Notes: generated by a model from the letters alone, not told the origin. Shown: positions 1-49,635, numbered from the stretch's first letter. The stretch: DNA of 64,000 bases from Adiantum capillus-veneris (GCA_014529385.2 JABFUD020000246.1:1-64000); one strand, 5' to 3'. Made by a program: numbers and translations.

Positions 1-1789
1 TTTCAATCATATGATAAAAAGAATAAAGGGAAGGCAAAGCACATTTGTGTTAATACGTAAGTGCAAAAAAATATGAAAATATCACATTGCCATTAGAAAC
101 AAATAAATTACACTTACCAAAATTAATTAATCAAGAGTTTTGAGCTTATGGATGAGTTTATCATTTAGTTAGCTATGATTAAAGGTTAAAACAATTACTT
201 TGATATTAGCTAAATTAGAAGGATTATCTAAATGCAAGATTCTCTAATTGTGTCATTCAGTGTCGACTCTCAACTCTCCAAACAAAAGCTTGAAATTTTT
301 TTCTTGAAGTTTAAAGGAAGTCTTTCTTATTTCATTTTTCTTGCTTTTTTGTATTTTTTTATTTTCTCACTTTAATTCAAAATCATTTAATGTGTGCTTA
401 TTTTGTATGCACAAGGGCTTTTTGCTTCTCAAAGGAAAGCATCCACATAGAAAATATATAGGACTCTAGTATCAAAGGCAATACATGTGAGTGAAGTATC
501 AAATCCAAGTGAGGATTTCCCTTTTAGCTTAAGTTTTTACACTTGTGGCACTTTTGTTTTTGCTTCCATTTCCTTTGTATTCTCACTAGTGTTCTTTGTT
601 GTTTTAGTGAGCAAAATTTTATATGCCTTAAACACTCCTAAGGTCTCAAATATTCAAATAATTTTACCAACTAGGACTAGTAGTCAAGTGAATGCGTTAA
701 CCTAAAGTTGCGGCCTACTAACTTCAAGGCTTATCAATAAGACTAAAGTTTAGGTCAATTAACTAAAGCAAGAAAAAACTTATACATTTTTATTGGTAGA
801 TAACAAAGCATAATTAAATGCACTCAATCAAACCATGAAAAATCACAATCAACAAATATAAATGTCTACAAACATGAAGCATAGAAAGTAGTACACCTGG
901 AGGTATGTGATGCATCTCCTTGATACCTCTAGAAAGAAACATGTGATGTTGGAGCTCAATATATCCATGGTATGTGAAAGCTCAAGTCTATCTATGCTCC
1001 AAATTCATAAGATGAACACTACCACCTAGAAAGGTGTATCAACATAAAAGTGAAAGTTTTATTACCTAAATACAAATAAAAACAAGTCCTAAACTAAGGT
1101 TTCATACTTGGATGCTTAGAGGCCCAAAAAAAAAAAAAGGAAAAAAAGTATATTTAAAACACCATAATCAATATGCACAAGTCGAGAGTAAAGTGCAACT
1201 AGGATGGATAAGAGAACTCTCTCCAATCAATAAAATATGCAATCTCCTAGCTCTCTATCTAATGGTCATTGGTTAGATAAAAGAATCTGTAGCACAATTA
1301 ATGAGTCTAGGAAGGACACCATCCTGTGATTATGTGGTCAATGGACTTTGTGGCTCAAGATCCCTCAATGGCTGACTCCTATCTAACTCTAAACCAATAG
1401 CATGGTCGATAGAAATCTCAAGTGAGCTATGGATCATATCAACCTAGGGTGTGATAGGTGGTTGGCTCTTCGACAACCAAATCTTCAATCTTCATGGTAT
1501 CTCAATGAATGTATGTCAAGCTCTCCGCACATGTGATCATGAATGTTTAGCTCGTGTCAACGCTCGTTGTGGTATAAGCCTCTCTATAGGGCTATGATGT
1601 ATGGGTACCCAAGGATAAGAGAATAGGTAGACATCTCCTATATGAAGAAGTTTTGTTGATGTATGACATTTACCAATGGTCAATTTCACATTTAGACAAA
1701 CTCCATCCTTATTCCTTGATGAGTTGTTTGCAACTCTAATCATACAACCATGGTCTGTCTATTGGCCACTTATCCTTATGTAAAGACTC
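1..1789. other. AT-rich stretch without a recognisable gene
   Basis: No family motif, splice-phased exon or repeat boundary was found. Short open frames at 487-705 (+) and 1537-1743 (-) have low complexity or no recognisable domain. A poly(A)-like run lies near 1122-1147. The segment is probably old transposon or intergenic DNA upstream of the LINE fragment that follows. Confidence 0.5.
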
Positions 1790-3163
1790 TTGGGCATGAG
1801 ATTAATTTCAAAGCCATGATCTATATGAGGAGTGGATTCGAGGCATCACAACTCTATAGAAATTAGTGGTGGGACATGTACGCAATCCAGAGGGGATATC
1901 TAAATTAGTTCACCTCTATTGGAGTGAAACAAGGTTGTCCATTGTTTCCTACTCTATTTAATATATATATATATATATATGAGGTTTCTGATTACATTGA
2001 CAAAGACAATGACACAAATGCCGAGTTGATAGGGACATGGATTACATTGTTGCTATATGCTAATAATATTGCGTTGATCATTGACTCAAAAGGGTATCAA
2101 GTGACATTTGGATGCATTACATAGCCTTACAAAGGATAGTGGATTGTCTGTAAACCTTGGTACAACCAAGATTACGGCATTTAACACCACACCGTAGTGG
2201 ATCAAGAGATCAACACCTACATTCATTATGGTCAAGAGACTGTGGAGTACACAAATACATGCTTATCTTGGGGCAATTTTCACTAGGCCAAGGTTTTCTT
2301 TGAAAAGAGCTGGGTGGAGAGGTATAGAGAGGCCCTTGGTATCTATGATCTCTGAATTGATTAGAGCCAAGGCCTCCATGCCACACAAGATTATTAGAGC
2401 AGAGTTAGCAACCACCCCTATGGAGTTTATATTATGCACAGCTAGTGCGATACTACCAGAGACAAATATGCAAGATTGACCCTTGACTCTACAGACAGTA
2501 AGCTTTACAAAGAAACACATCATATTGGTATGCACAAATATCATGATGGTTCTAGATACATGGCTTCTACATGAACAAGTTACCTCCCTTCCAATACTCC
2601 CTTATGCACCATTGATGTCTCTTACACATGTGGAGACTACTCGACTCATTCGCCAAGACTTTACCCAATTGGACACCAAGATGACATGGATAAAGCCGAC
2701 ACAAGACTTGGTCACGAAGTTGACTTTCTATGGAGGGCATCTTCTCCAACTCGCAAGGGATGGGTTTGTGATTCGACCCGGCTATATGGATACACATCTA
2801 TCTCGCGAGTTACAAGTGGCATTGGTCAGAATATGGATACACATCTAGAGAAAATCCCATAGACAGATTACTGATTTCTTCACGCCAGACACTGGACACA
2901 TACAAGAGCAGCCACAACTGCAGAGCTCAACTCATACTCACACCCGCAGTTCTCTCATTGACCGAGCATTGGAGCTAGGGAGATCGAGACGCCGACTAGA
3001 ATGAGGAGCTTCACATCACTGACAGAGACTGCAACAGAGAGTTCGAACTATACTATCTCAACATCCAAAGTTCACATGAGGATGGCCTCATCACTCATTA
3101 TACCAATTTGAAACGGATTGGTCTAGTAGGTCATTTTGGCCTTTTGAAGACATTAATAAACCA

Positions 3164-3221
<58 letters not shown>
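1790..3221 (+). mobile_element. 5'-truncated LINE, reverse transcriptase to 3' end
   Basis: The segment carries a non-LTR reverse transcriptase. GVKQGCP is at about 1921-1942, followed by FNI and then LLLYANN at 2047-2067, where the polymerase motif YADD should be. Both catalytic aspartates read as Asn, so this copy cannot be active. The C-terminal region continues in several frames to about 2850 (open pieces 2228-2479 and 2483-2848), with stops and shifts. The 3' UTR ends in a conserved block (GGTCTC-like, then TTTTGAAGACATTAATA) at about 3118-3165 and runs directly into (CT)n instead of poly(A). The same 3' block occurs at 3290-3378, 29725-29830, 35527-35640 and 42727-42835. Confidence 0.8.

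Positions 3222-3251
<30 letters not shown>
3170..3251. repeat. Compound microsatellite (CT)n(CA)n
   Basis: About 25 CT units are followed by about 15 CA units. It starts exactly at the LINE 3' end, so it is best read as the expanded LINE tail. Confidence 0.95.
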
Positions 3252-3253
<2 letters not shown>

Positions 3254-3261
3254 CTAGAGAG

Positions 3262-3378
3262 AGGCAACACCAGACCTTGTATCAGATTCACCATGATGTA
3301 ATCTCTTTGGTCTCATAGGTAAATATGGAATTTAGAAGACAATAATATAACATTTCATTTCATCTCTCTCTCTCTCTC
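3262..3378 (+). mobile_element. LINE 3'-end fragment with (CT)n tail
   Basis: A second, more diverged copy of the LINE 3' end. It has 'ttgtatcagattcaccatga', then GGTCTCATAGG, then an AGAAGAC-AATAATATAACATTTC block, ending in a short (CT)n at 3365-3378. It lies 3' of the HflX stop codon at 3616. Confidence 0.65.
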
Positions 3379-3615
3379 AACCAACTAGAGAGAGGCAACA
3401 CCTGCGTCAGTCTCCAGAGGCCTTGTTAGCAAATTCTTTAACGCTTTCAGATTGTTGTACATAAAATTTGTACAGGCATATTACAACTTTAAATGTACAG
3501 GGCCCTTCTCTCTTGGAAATCAAAATAATCGGCAACGATTCCAATTTGCAAGTTTACATTAGAAGTTACAGGGGGCAGGTGGTTTACCACCCACATACAG
3601 AAGATAATGATATGC

Positions 3616-41592
<37,977 letters not shown>

Positions 41593-41599
41593 CTACACA

Positions 41600-42699
41600 G
41601 TAATCACAAAAAAGTTGCATTTGTTGGAATTGTAAGACTATATCGGTGCTGATGACAAGACGCAAATATAAAATAAAGCATATTAACACATGCCTGGTTG
41701 AAAACACAAACATATTTGCGACATGATTGTGCAAAGAGCCATAAGAGAAAGACGACTTCCACTTATGCTAACAAAGAACACACAGTTGACATAAATCCCT
41801 GATGTTACATGCAGGACAAGTATTACAACAAACCTGCACAAGAACTGGGCCAACGTATGCTAACAAAGAACACATGGTTGACACAAATCAGTTGTACACT
41901 TAAAAACTCTGGATGTGAAGCATCACCGGACAAACCTAAATTCTCAGTATTCAAAACCTGGTATCAAGTAACTCAAATAAAGAATTCAAAAAAAACTGGA
42001 AGGAAACAAAAGGGCAGTGAGGGAGATATGTACCGCAAAAGGGGGATTGGGAGCTAAAGAAAAAAAGGTTCATTAACGTCTACTAGAGGCCGAAATTGCC
42101 GCCAAAATACACGTGTGTCCTCTGGACAATCCAAAAAAATGATTAAAGGTACAAATGACACTGCTACAAACAAGCTCGAAACTTGAAAGGCTACATGGGT
42201 AACTGAGTGGTGGAGGGATAGAGCTCCAACTTTAGGGATACAATGAAAACTATATGCTAAAGGAGTACAACCATGATATGCATCTAGCTCCATCCAGTAG
42301 TGAAATGGGGGCGTGATTTATCATGCATTGCATCTAGCCAAGTTATACGGACTTGCAGCTATCAGCGCCTCTTGCGTCTAGTACAAATGTGTATCTCATA
42401 TCGCCCTTCAAAGAGAACATGAAAAACAAAACTCTTGCATGCGTAGGTCTCTCTGTGACTCACACTCTAGCTCCATAACTGCCCTCTTTTCTTCAACCAC
42501 TATGCGTTGAGCTTCACATTCCCTTTCTAGAGCCATGTAATGTGCAACGGAAGTGATTGATGGTGAATGCTCAGGATGAGTGCTAAGTGCATACTCAAGG
42601 TTCCTTTTACTGAATGAGAGGGTTCCTTTTACTTCATGAGAGATGTGCAAAGACGAGAGAGAAAAGAGAGAATGATACTGTGAATGAAGGTTTCCACAC
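41600..42699. other. Probable HflX intron, no exon found
   Basis: I looked for the upstream HflX exon (the conserved region before YIGSGK) and did not find it. A 35-bp direct repeat (TATGCTAACAAAGAACACA) occurs at 41764 and 41856. A minus frame at 42537-42408 (Glu/Arg-rich) has no recognisable family. Confidence 0.45.
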
Positions 42700-42834
42700 A
42701 CACACACACACACACGCACACACACAAATGAAATGTTAAATTAACGTCTTCAAAAGGCCAAAATGACCTATGAGACCAATCTGTTACAAAATGGTGAATC
42801 TAATACCATGTCTGGGTACAAAAGAACTAGATAC

Positions 42835-42835
<1 letters not shown>
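42700..42835 (-). mobile_element. LINE 3'-end fragment with (GT)n tail
   Basis: On minus: a TGGTATTAGATTCACCATTT-like block, GGTCTCATAGG, GAAGACGTTAATTTAACATT, then (GT)n (CA on plus, 42700-42726). It shows that this LINE family can carry a GT as well as a CT tail. Confidence 0.75.
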
Positions 42836-42838
<3 letters not shown>

Positions 42839-42888
<50 letters not shown>

Positions 42889-42908
42889 AGAAGAAGAAGA
42901 AGAAGAAG
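42839..42908. repeat. Microsatellite (GA)n(GAA)n
   Basis: (GA)n 42839-42887 then (GAA)n to 42908. On minus it forms the tail of the SINE that follows. Confidence 0.95.
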
Positions 42909-43030
42909 AGAGTTTTAACGTCGTAAGAAACTATCCTAAGAGACCTTAAAGATCTAGCCGACGAGGAGTTGAACTCAAGACCTATTATTCAAGAGGGAAA
43001 TGGCATAACCAATCTACCACACTTGGGTGA
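42905..43030 (-). mobile_element. tRNA-like SINE
   Basis: On minus, GTGGTAGATTGGTTA (43020-43006) resembles a Pol III A box and GAGTTCAACTC (42976-42966) a B box, at tRNA-like spacing. The 3' body reads GGTCTCTTAGG ... ACGACGTTAAAACTCTCTTC and runs into (TTC)n/(CT)n. There is no intact tRNA cloverleaf, so this is a derived SINE, not a tRNA gene. Confidence 0.6.
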
Positions 43031-43062
43031 TAGAAAGGTTATACCATTTTCCTCTTTTTATT

Positions 43063-43160
43063 AGCGCGCGCACACACACCCACACACACCCCCGAGAAGA
43101 AGAGAGTTTTAACGTCGTAGGAAACTATCCCAAGAGACCTTAAAGATCTAGCCGATAAGA
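43063..43160 (-). mobile_element. SINE 3'-end fragment with (GT)n tail
   Basis: A second copy of the SINE tail (GGTCTCTTGGGATAG, CGACGTTAAAACTCTC), followed on minus by GTGTGTGTG (plus 43063-43090). The tRNA-like head is missing. Confidence 0.6.
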
Positions 43161-43350
43161 GAGAGGACTGACACCAACTGGGTTCCCAAAACCCCTTCCA
43201 AGGGCCCCCCTCTCTATCGCTAGAGAGGTATTTGCTTTAAATTACACAAATGTTGATACAATGGTCCTAGATGCTGAGATGCTGATGGGAACTTGATGTA
43301 GATGCTTGGTTCTGTGGATTAAGGGTGAAATGCAAAAACGCTAGGAGAGT
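43161..43350. other. No gene seen
   Basis: Short flank between the SINE fragment and LTR G. Nothing recognised. Confidence 0.4.
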
Positions 43351-44073
43351 TGTCACAAGACGAGCACCACGTGCCAACGGAAAAGAACAGACTAAACAGA
43401 CAGTAAGCACTTCAATAACAACTGAACTGAAGGGGAGAGAGAGAGAGAGAGGACACGCGACACGGAGTGGCAGAATTCCACCCCAGAGAGTATTGGCCCC
43501 ATACCTTGGCGCCCCTTTCCGTATTTCTTTATATTACCTGAACTCAGTACAATGCCGGTACTCGAAGTCTACACCTTCACCCAGAAGGGTGCCAGAGACT
43601 GAGTCCTTTGCACATATTTAAAGGCCCTTGGCCTCAAAAGTAGTTACATGAAGAGCAGTAAACTCAAAAGCATCTGGTCCAAAAGCTGTCAACGCAAAAG
43701 CAGGAAAATCCGTACAACTACCACGTCATCATCTACCAGCACGAATTCCGCAAATCCGTACAGTCTGCCATGTCATCAACATAAAACGCGGGGTGTGTAC
43801 TAGCTGCCACGTCATCAATTTTTACGCTATTTTTTTGTGTATGGTGAGGGTCCAGCCTTATTTTAATGCCTTTGTCACTTGGGCCCCATCAGATTGGGTC
43901 CCATAAGTTGGTGGGAACTCTTCTTTAAAAAATAGGCCACTCAGCAAGACTTTGTAAGTCAGTAAAACTTCTTCTGCTACTTCAGCTTCTTCACTTAGGG
44001 TTTAGGCCTTTGAGCCGGGATCTGCAGGTTGGCTCCGTTCTTCAGTGGCTTGACACGTTAGCAATTTGTGACA
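43351..44073 (-). mobile_element. LTR G, 3' LTR of a truncated chromovirus
   Basis: 723 bp. On minus it starts TGTCACAAATTGC and ends CTTGTGACA, giving inverted TGTCACAA ends. Upstream on minus is a polypurine tract TTCAAGAAGGGGGGA (44074-44088), so this is a 3' LTR. Shared core at 43495-43532. Related to LTR H (49636) and LTR K (56812). Confidence 0.8.
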
Positions 44074-44597
44074 TCCCCCCTTCTTGAAAGAAAGTAATCA
44101 TCCGCGATTACAACATATCTGCAAAATAACTCAAGGTAGCTCAAAAATTTCCGAGGGTCTTTCCAAGGGACATTCCGAGGGATCTGCTTCAAAAGCATCT
44201 GCTCCAAAAGCTGCCAGCCCAAAAGCAGGAAAATCTATACAACTACCACATCATCACCTGCCAACGCGAATTCCGTGAATCCGTACAACCTGCCACGTCA
44301 TCAGCGTAAAACACGGGTGCTCGTGTTGGCTGCCACGCAATCAATTTTTACGCTATTTTTTGGTGTGTGTGAGGGTCCAACTTTATTTTAATGCCTTTAT
44401 GTCACTTGGGCCCCATCGGCGGGGTCCCATACGTTGGTGCGAACTCTTCTTTAAAAATAGGCCACTCGGCAAGACTTTGTAAGTCGGTAAAACTTCTTTT
44501 GTTGCTTCAGCTTCTTCACTTAGGGTTTAGGCCTTTGAGCCGGGATCAACAGGTTGGCTCCGTTGTTCAGTGGCTTGACACGTCAACAATTTGCGAC
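44074..44597 (-). mobile_element. Short interior plus partial second LTR G
   Basis: 44074-44185 is interior sequence also found next to LTR H (AGTAATC-TCCGCGATTACA). 44190-44597 repeats the upper half of LTR G (AAAAGCATCTGCTCCAAAAG ... CAACAATTTGCGACA). The interior between has been lost. Confidence 0.7.
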
Positions 44598-44604
44598 AAG
44601 AACT

Positions 44605-44805
44605 GATTTCTGCAACTCACGACGATGCTATGGGCTGATTTGCTAACGACGATGGGCTGAAAACAGAAAACGCTAGTTGATCTGGTACGATGGGTTGACT
44701 TTTGAAAACGATGGCTGATCTGATGTCGAAATCTGAAAACGCTTACTGATCTAATACGATGAGCTGAATTCTGAAAACGCTGGCTGATTTGGTGCAAAAA
44801 CGCCC
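44605..44805. repeat. Degenerate minisatellite, CTGAAAACG/GATGGGCTGA units
   Basis: About four to five units of roughly 35-55 bp built from 'gaaaacg', 'ctggctgat', 'tggtacgatg' and 'ggctga'. Begins right after the LTR fragment end at 44597. Confidence 0.7.
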
Positions 44806-45090
44806 GAGAGGTGCTTAGGTACTGAAAGTACTGGCACTTATACTACAAAATCCCACAATTTCTAAAATGATGCAAAAATGTCACTTATTGATAAGTTGAT
44901 GAACTACTAATAAGAGGTGATTCACATGGACACAAATACCTTTCTGGGTACTAATGCAACTAAATGGAAACACTCCCCAATGCCTACATGTAGCAGGCAC
45001 CAACTATGCTCATGTGCAATCAAAGGATATGCAACTAATCTAAAGTGAGTGGACATGCACGTCCTACATACAGGCTCACAAGGGTGCTAG
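44806..45090. other. No gene seen
   Basis: Unrecognised sequence between the minisatellite and LTR D. Confidence 0.4.
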
Positions 45091-46796
45091 ATGTCACGAG
45101 GACGTGGCAATTGCTAACTTGAGTTGTTGGTTTCTTTCCGATGATTTTTGTTTAATTTTTGGGACCCTCTTTTTGAAGTTGCAAATGACCGGACATTGCG
45201 TGGCTAGTGTGAAACGACCGACGGCCAATAGTTTCACCCGCAGTCGGGAAGGACAGGTCGCCACGAGTTGGTTGGGCTAATCGGCACTGGAATCCGAGCA
45301 GTAAAAGGGTGTCTAGGCTCGGTTCAAAGTCATATAGGCTCCTCGCGACACTTATAAGTCGGTGGGTACTAGGGAATTAACTCAAAAGAGGCAAACTGGA
45401 CACTTAAGGCTCTTGATGCAATTGCGAGAAGCATCAGAAAGAGGGGGCGCCCATTTCAAGAGAGGGGGCTGATTTCAGCCCATTAAGTGCTACAGTGTGT
45501 GTGAGTAGTGGGTGCAGGTGATCACAGCTTTAATGGAAAGCTTGCCTCCTCCCTTGCTCTATGTAGCACGATGATTTGCTCTCGCGCATCTCTCTCTCCC
45601 CTTTGCACATATGGTAATGCCCCACTAGTTGGGCTTCTCAGATGACCATGTACAGTTATGGGGGTTTTATGTGCGTTTGCCAAGGCAAGAGCCTTTTGTA
45701 CAGGAACCGGATTAGCTGATTGCTAATCCCCTTTAAGTACGTACACTTCCATCGCGAAGGAATACAAAAACGGAGAGTTTTCTCGCGTGAAAACTCATAC
45801 AAGGGAACTGTCCCTTTGCGTGCAGGAGCACCTGAGACACGCGTAGGCGTGGTCGCTCTGCTCGAAACGGTCCAAAACAGAGAATTACAGCCTGCTGTGT
45901 TTTTCTGTAGGTTTAGGGTTTCGCACCTAAACTGCAGGGAATCGCCGTGGGAGCCTCGGAAAGGCCTTGGGATGCGAGTATAGGGCAGTAGGCACCAAAC
46001 AGTGGCAAAACAAAAAATTACAGGATGCTGAAATTGACCCGCAGCTCACTGGAAAGCTTCCACTCCGCAAGGGAAAGTGTCCTTGACGTGTACTTTTGAC
46101 CTACAGGAATATTTGCGCCGTTATGCTGGCCAAATTGGGTCAAAAACTTGCAATTACAGCCATGGACAGGTTTGGACAGCTTGGTGAGGGCTAGGTGCAA
46201 GGGTTCGGATTGTTTATTTGTCAGGGGAGCCTCAGGAAAGCATTGTGTGCTTGTACAGGCCATTTTGGAGAGATTTCCGGCAAGGAATCTCGTCTAATTC
46301 AAGGGGCAAGTGACCCTACAGGTGCGAGAGCTCGAGGGCTACCCAGAAAAGTGATCGGCACGGGGATCGGAGCGCAAAACAAAGAATTCAGCGAGCTGCA
46401 ATTTCTCACCAGGTTTTGCAAAGAGCTCTAAAGTGCGTGGAAAGTCTATGTTTGCTTGGGATTTTGTCCGTGGAGACTTCTGCTCTGGTTATGTTGCCGA
46501 AATCGGGTTGGAGTAGAGGAATTTCAACCCGATAAAAGTGGGACATCTTGTGGAAGTTTACAGGTTTTTCTCAAGTATAATAGGTACAAAGAAATACCGA
46601 AAGGGGCGCCAGTCTTTGGGGCCAACAGGGTGTCGTTGTCTACTCGGTAGCGCTTTAGCTGCCAGGCCGTGGTTTGTCTTGTGAAGTGTTGAATTCCAGT
46701 CACAGACTTATTCGTGAAGTTCCTTTGTGTCGTAAAGTCTAAAGTAAAGAATTTCGGGTGAAAGCCAAAGCCTACTGCCCCGCGGGCCGGTTTCAA
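45091..46796 (+). mobile_element. LTR D, 5' LTR of an internally deleted chromovirus
   Basis: 1,706 bp, TGTCACGAGGACGTGG...CCGGTTTCA, the same ends as the solo LTR at 11914 in opposite orientation. Shared core (reverse form) at 46588-46623. Subrepeats of the AATTC/CTGTTT type near 45874-45900, 46008-46034 and 46375-46406. It is followed by an element A-like primer region (GGTTCCATTGCCGGGAT). Confidence 0.85.
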
Positions 46797-47640
46797 GGTT
46801 CCATTGCCGGGATATCAATCACTTTCCAAAGCCTACCACCCCTCGGGCCGGTTTCACTCAAGGTTCCGTTGCCAGGACCTCAATCACTTTTTCCTCAATA
46901 AGTGAGCCTCAGTTGTTTTGGGTAAAGACACAGAGTACAGGAACTTGGAATTACACTATGACTGACAGGATGAATGACACCAAGGAAGAGGGTTCTCTTC
47001 AAAGAACGGACAGGGAATTCCGCATGTTCGCCCTGCCAAAAAGTGGTCAAATTAAGGCTGATTTCCTGCTGCGTTTTTAGGGTTTGCAAGTATGAACCAA
47101 GATGGGATAGGGAGAGGTCTCACGGTGGTAGATTGGCCACTAGATCTCCTGCGGGAGTGATGTGGGTCTGCCAGGTGAAACGCTGCTTGCCGATTCTTTG
47201 AGGCGATTGCTTGGATTCTTTGACGCATCGGTAAATCATCTTGAAATTTGAGCTTACTTGGTCGTGGGTGGTACGTCAGTGTTGTGGAATTATGCTCGTT
47301 TGCAGAGGCAAGAGCCTTTTGCACATGTAAAAATTGAGGGACAGGTTGCAAGATGCTATGTGGTGAAGTTCAAGAACTATCCGCCTATGGATGCAAAGTG
47401 AATGGAAGAGCATGAATTGTCAGTCACCAAATGTATTGCAATTTTACCTTGAGGCCTTTGGGTTACAGCCTACGTATGCCCCAACCTAACGGGTGCAAAG
47501 GAGGGGTAATGATAGAGCTAGCACATCAAATGTACTCATGGATTCAATGCATTAGCAGTGTACGGTTTGACAAAAGTATGAAGGTCTCATTAAGTCATAC
47601 GTACACATGTTTTGACAATCTTTCTTGCGGATACATGCAA
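46797..47640 (+). pseudogene. Element D interior remnant: leader joined to chromodomain end
   Basis: 46797-46960 matches the element A leader (ATCAATCACTTTTTCCTCA, AAGTGAGCCTCAG), with a 70-bp duplication of the primer region at 46796-46890. At about 47335 the sequence is already the pol C-terminus: a chromodomain reading VVKFKNYPPMDAK then a stop in place of Trp, then EEHELSV and the PTYAPT-like end. Almost all of gag-pol (about 5 kb) is gone. 47510-47640 is 3' untranslated. Confidence 0.8.
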
Positions 47641-48978
47641 TGATAAAACGGTGCTTACCACACAAGATCCTCTATGGCATGTATATGGCACACAATACCT
47701 GTTAACTTTACACAGAGCACTCAGTAGGAAAGAGAACAGAGATGCGTCCAGCGACTAGAATGTCACTACGCACACGAGACCGACACCCTGTAGGCCCCAA
47801 AGACTGGCGCCCCTTTCGGTATTTCTTTATTCAATTTAAGGTAGACGATCAGACCACTTAGTACAAGCTTTCACAAAGCTGTCCAAAACTGGCGAGGGCT
47901 GAAAACGCAGGTTTCCGACCTGATTTCGGTAGCATAACGACGCAAAAACCCTTGTAGGTCAAAAGTACCCGTTCAGGACGGATTCCCTCGCTATCTGGAA
48001 GCTTTCTGGTGAGCTGTCACAGAAATTCAGCATGCTGTAATTCTCTGTTTTTCAATGCCGGGTGCCCAAAAGCCTGTACATGCATCCCAAAGCTCTCACG
48101 AGACTCCTCTGGTGTTCCCTTGCAATTTAGGTGAGAAACCCTAAACCTGCAGAAAAACACAACGGGCTGTAATTCCCTATGTTGGATCGTTTTTAGCGGA
48201 GTGAACACGCCTACGCGTCGAAATGGGACAGTTCCCCTGTGAATTGGACGAGTTTTCAAGCGAGAAAACTCTCCAAACTTGCAATCTTTCGCGATGGAAC
48301 TGTGCGTACCTTGCCTTGGCAAACACACATAAACCCCCAAAACTGTACATATTCGTCTGAGTAGCCCAACTAGTGGGGCATTACCATATGTGCCAACGGG
48401 GAGAAAGAGATGCACGAGAGCAAGTCATCGAGCTACATGAGACAGAGGAGAAGGCAAGCTTTCCATTAAAGCTGTAGACCTTCACCCACTAATCACACAC
48501 ACACTGTGGGTCACTTCTAGTGTAAAAATCAGCCCTCAACCTCATTTGGGCGCCTCCTCTTGCTGAGGTGTCCTGCAGACTGCTCTCCTCCCGCCAAGTG
48601 TCCAGTTTGCCCCTTTGAGTTAATTCCCTAGTTGCCACTCACTTATAAAGTTGTAAGTGACTTGTCGAGTGGCCCAAATTCCTTCTCGCGCACACAAGCT
48701 TCCATACTCATCAGAATTCAATGCTAACTGGCCCAACCAGTCCCAAACCGACCGACCTAGACTCCTAATGCGAGAAACCTGTTCGGCTGCAGCCGTTTCA
48801 CACTGGCCATGCAATGTCCACTTGCACCTTTTCAAGGGTTCCGAGGAAAACAAATAAAAATAAAAATAAATAAAAATATCTAGTACTGAACCTTTGAAAA
48901 ACAAGTAAAAATAACCACAAAAAAAAAATCTAGTACTTATTTACAGAAGGCAAAAGGAACAATACACCTCCTGGTGAC
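47641..48978 (-). mobile_element. LTR E, inverted relative to LTR D
   Basis: About 1.34 kb. Upper end reads GGTGACA at 48978 (minus TGTCACCAGG). Shared core at 47793-47828; subrepeats at 48024-48052 and 48156-48180. The inner part is homologous to LTR D in reverse orientation (GAAAACTC, GGGACAGTTCCC, CACGCCTACGCGT). The lower boundary near 47641 is estimated; no target-site duplication was recognised. Confidence 0.75.
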
Positions 48979-49306
48979 ATGTGGACCTCATCAAGCGGAT
49001 GTTTCTTCAGATATGTCACATAGTTCAGGTCCTTGGAATACTTGATCATGCGCTTTGCGTAGGTGTCAACCTAAAGATGGCACTTGTCAATATCCCTTGT
49101 TGAACACTTGTCGTTGTCTGCCCCAGATTCCTCGAAGGGAGGCTTGCTCTCGTTGGAGTCTCCATTGGTTGTTTCCGTTTCTCCACTCATCCTCCCTCAA
49201 GCATGTAGTGAGAGGGATATTGTCCTCTCTGTCAAATTCACTGCTATGCTGCAAAAAACCAATCGGATCCTTCATAGGAGAAGAGTCGTCTAAACTTTGA
49301 TACCAT
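48979..49306 (-). mobile_element. Element F leader fragment with primer site
   Basis: Minus reads TTACA|a|TGGTATCAAAG at 49311-49295, an LTR end followed by an initiator tRNA-Met-type primer site. A short gag-like start follows (frame 49314-49087, DSSPMKDPIGFLQHSSEF). The rest of the element is absent. Confidence 0.6.
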
Positions 49307-49635
49307 TGTAACAAGCTTGAACACCCAAGCGAGAAATCAATAGCAACACACGAACAAAAATTGCAACAACTGAACTTGAAAAGAGAGAGAGAGAGAGAGA
49401 GGAGTCGTCACGCAGCGACGGAGTTCCGCTTCCGGATGCACTCGCCCCAAAGACTGGCACCCCTTTAGGAATTTCTTTCTTATTGATGATCACATAGGTG
49501 CACCGGCTAGGGGGTGCTCCTCTATAATCGTTGCCAAGCTGACCCAAAAAGCTACCCCCAAAAACCACTTATAAAGAGTACAAGGGGCCCCTAAATCTGG
49601 GTGCCCCCAAAAACAATCATGCTAAAACCAAGTGC
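49307..49635 (-). mobile_element. LTR F, truncated 5' LTR
   Basis: The LTR part next to the element F primer site. It has a variant shared core at 49444-49480 and (GA)n at 49384-49401. It is cut at 49635 by LTR H. Confidence 0.65.

Noticed and set aside
487-705. 72-aa hydrophobic frame
   Set aside because: Starts at GTG, low-complexity Phe/Val/Ser, no motif or neighbour support.
42408-42725. Minus frame with Glu/Arg-rich helix, considered as an upstream HflX or other host exon
   Set aside because: No HflX N-domain residues, no good acceptor and phase match to 41592, no recognisable family.
42966-43020. Possible tRNA gene
   Set aside because: A- and B-box-like sequences are present but the cloverleaf arms do not pair; it fits a SINE better.
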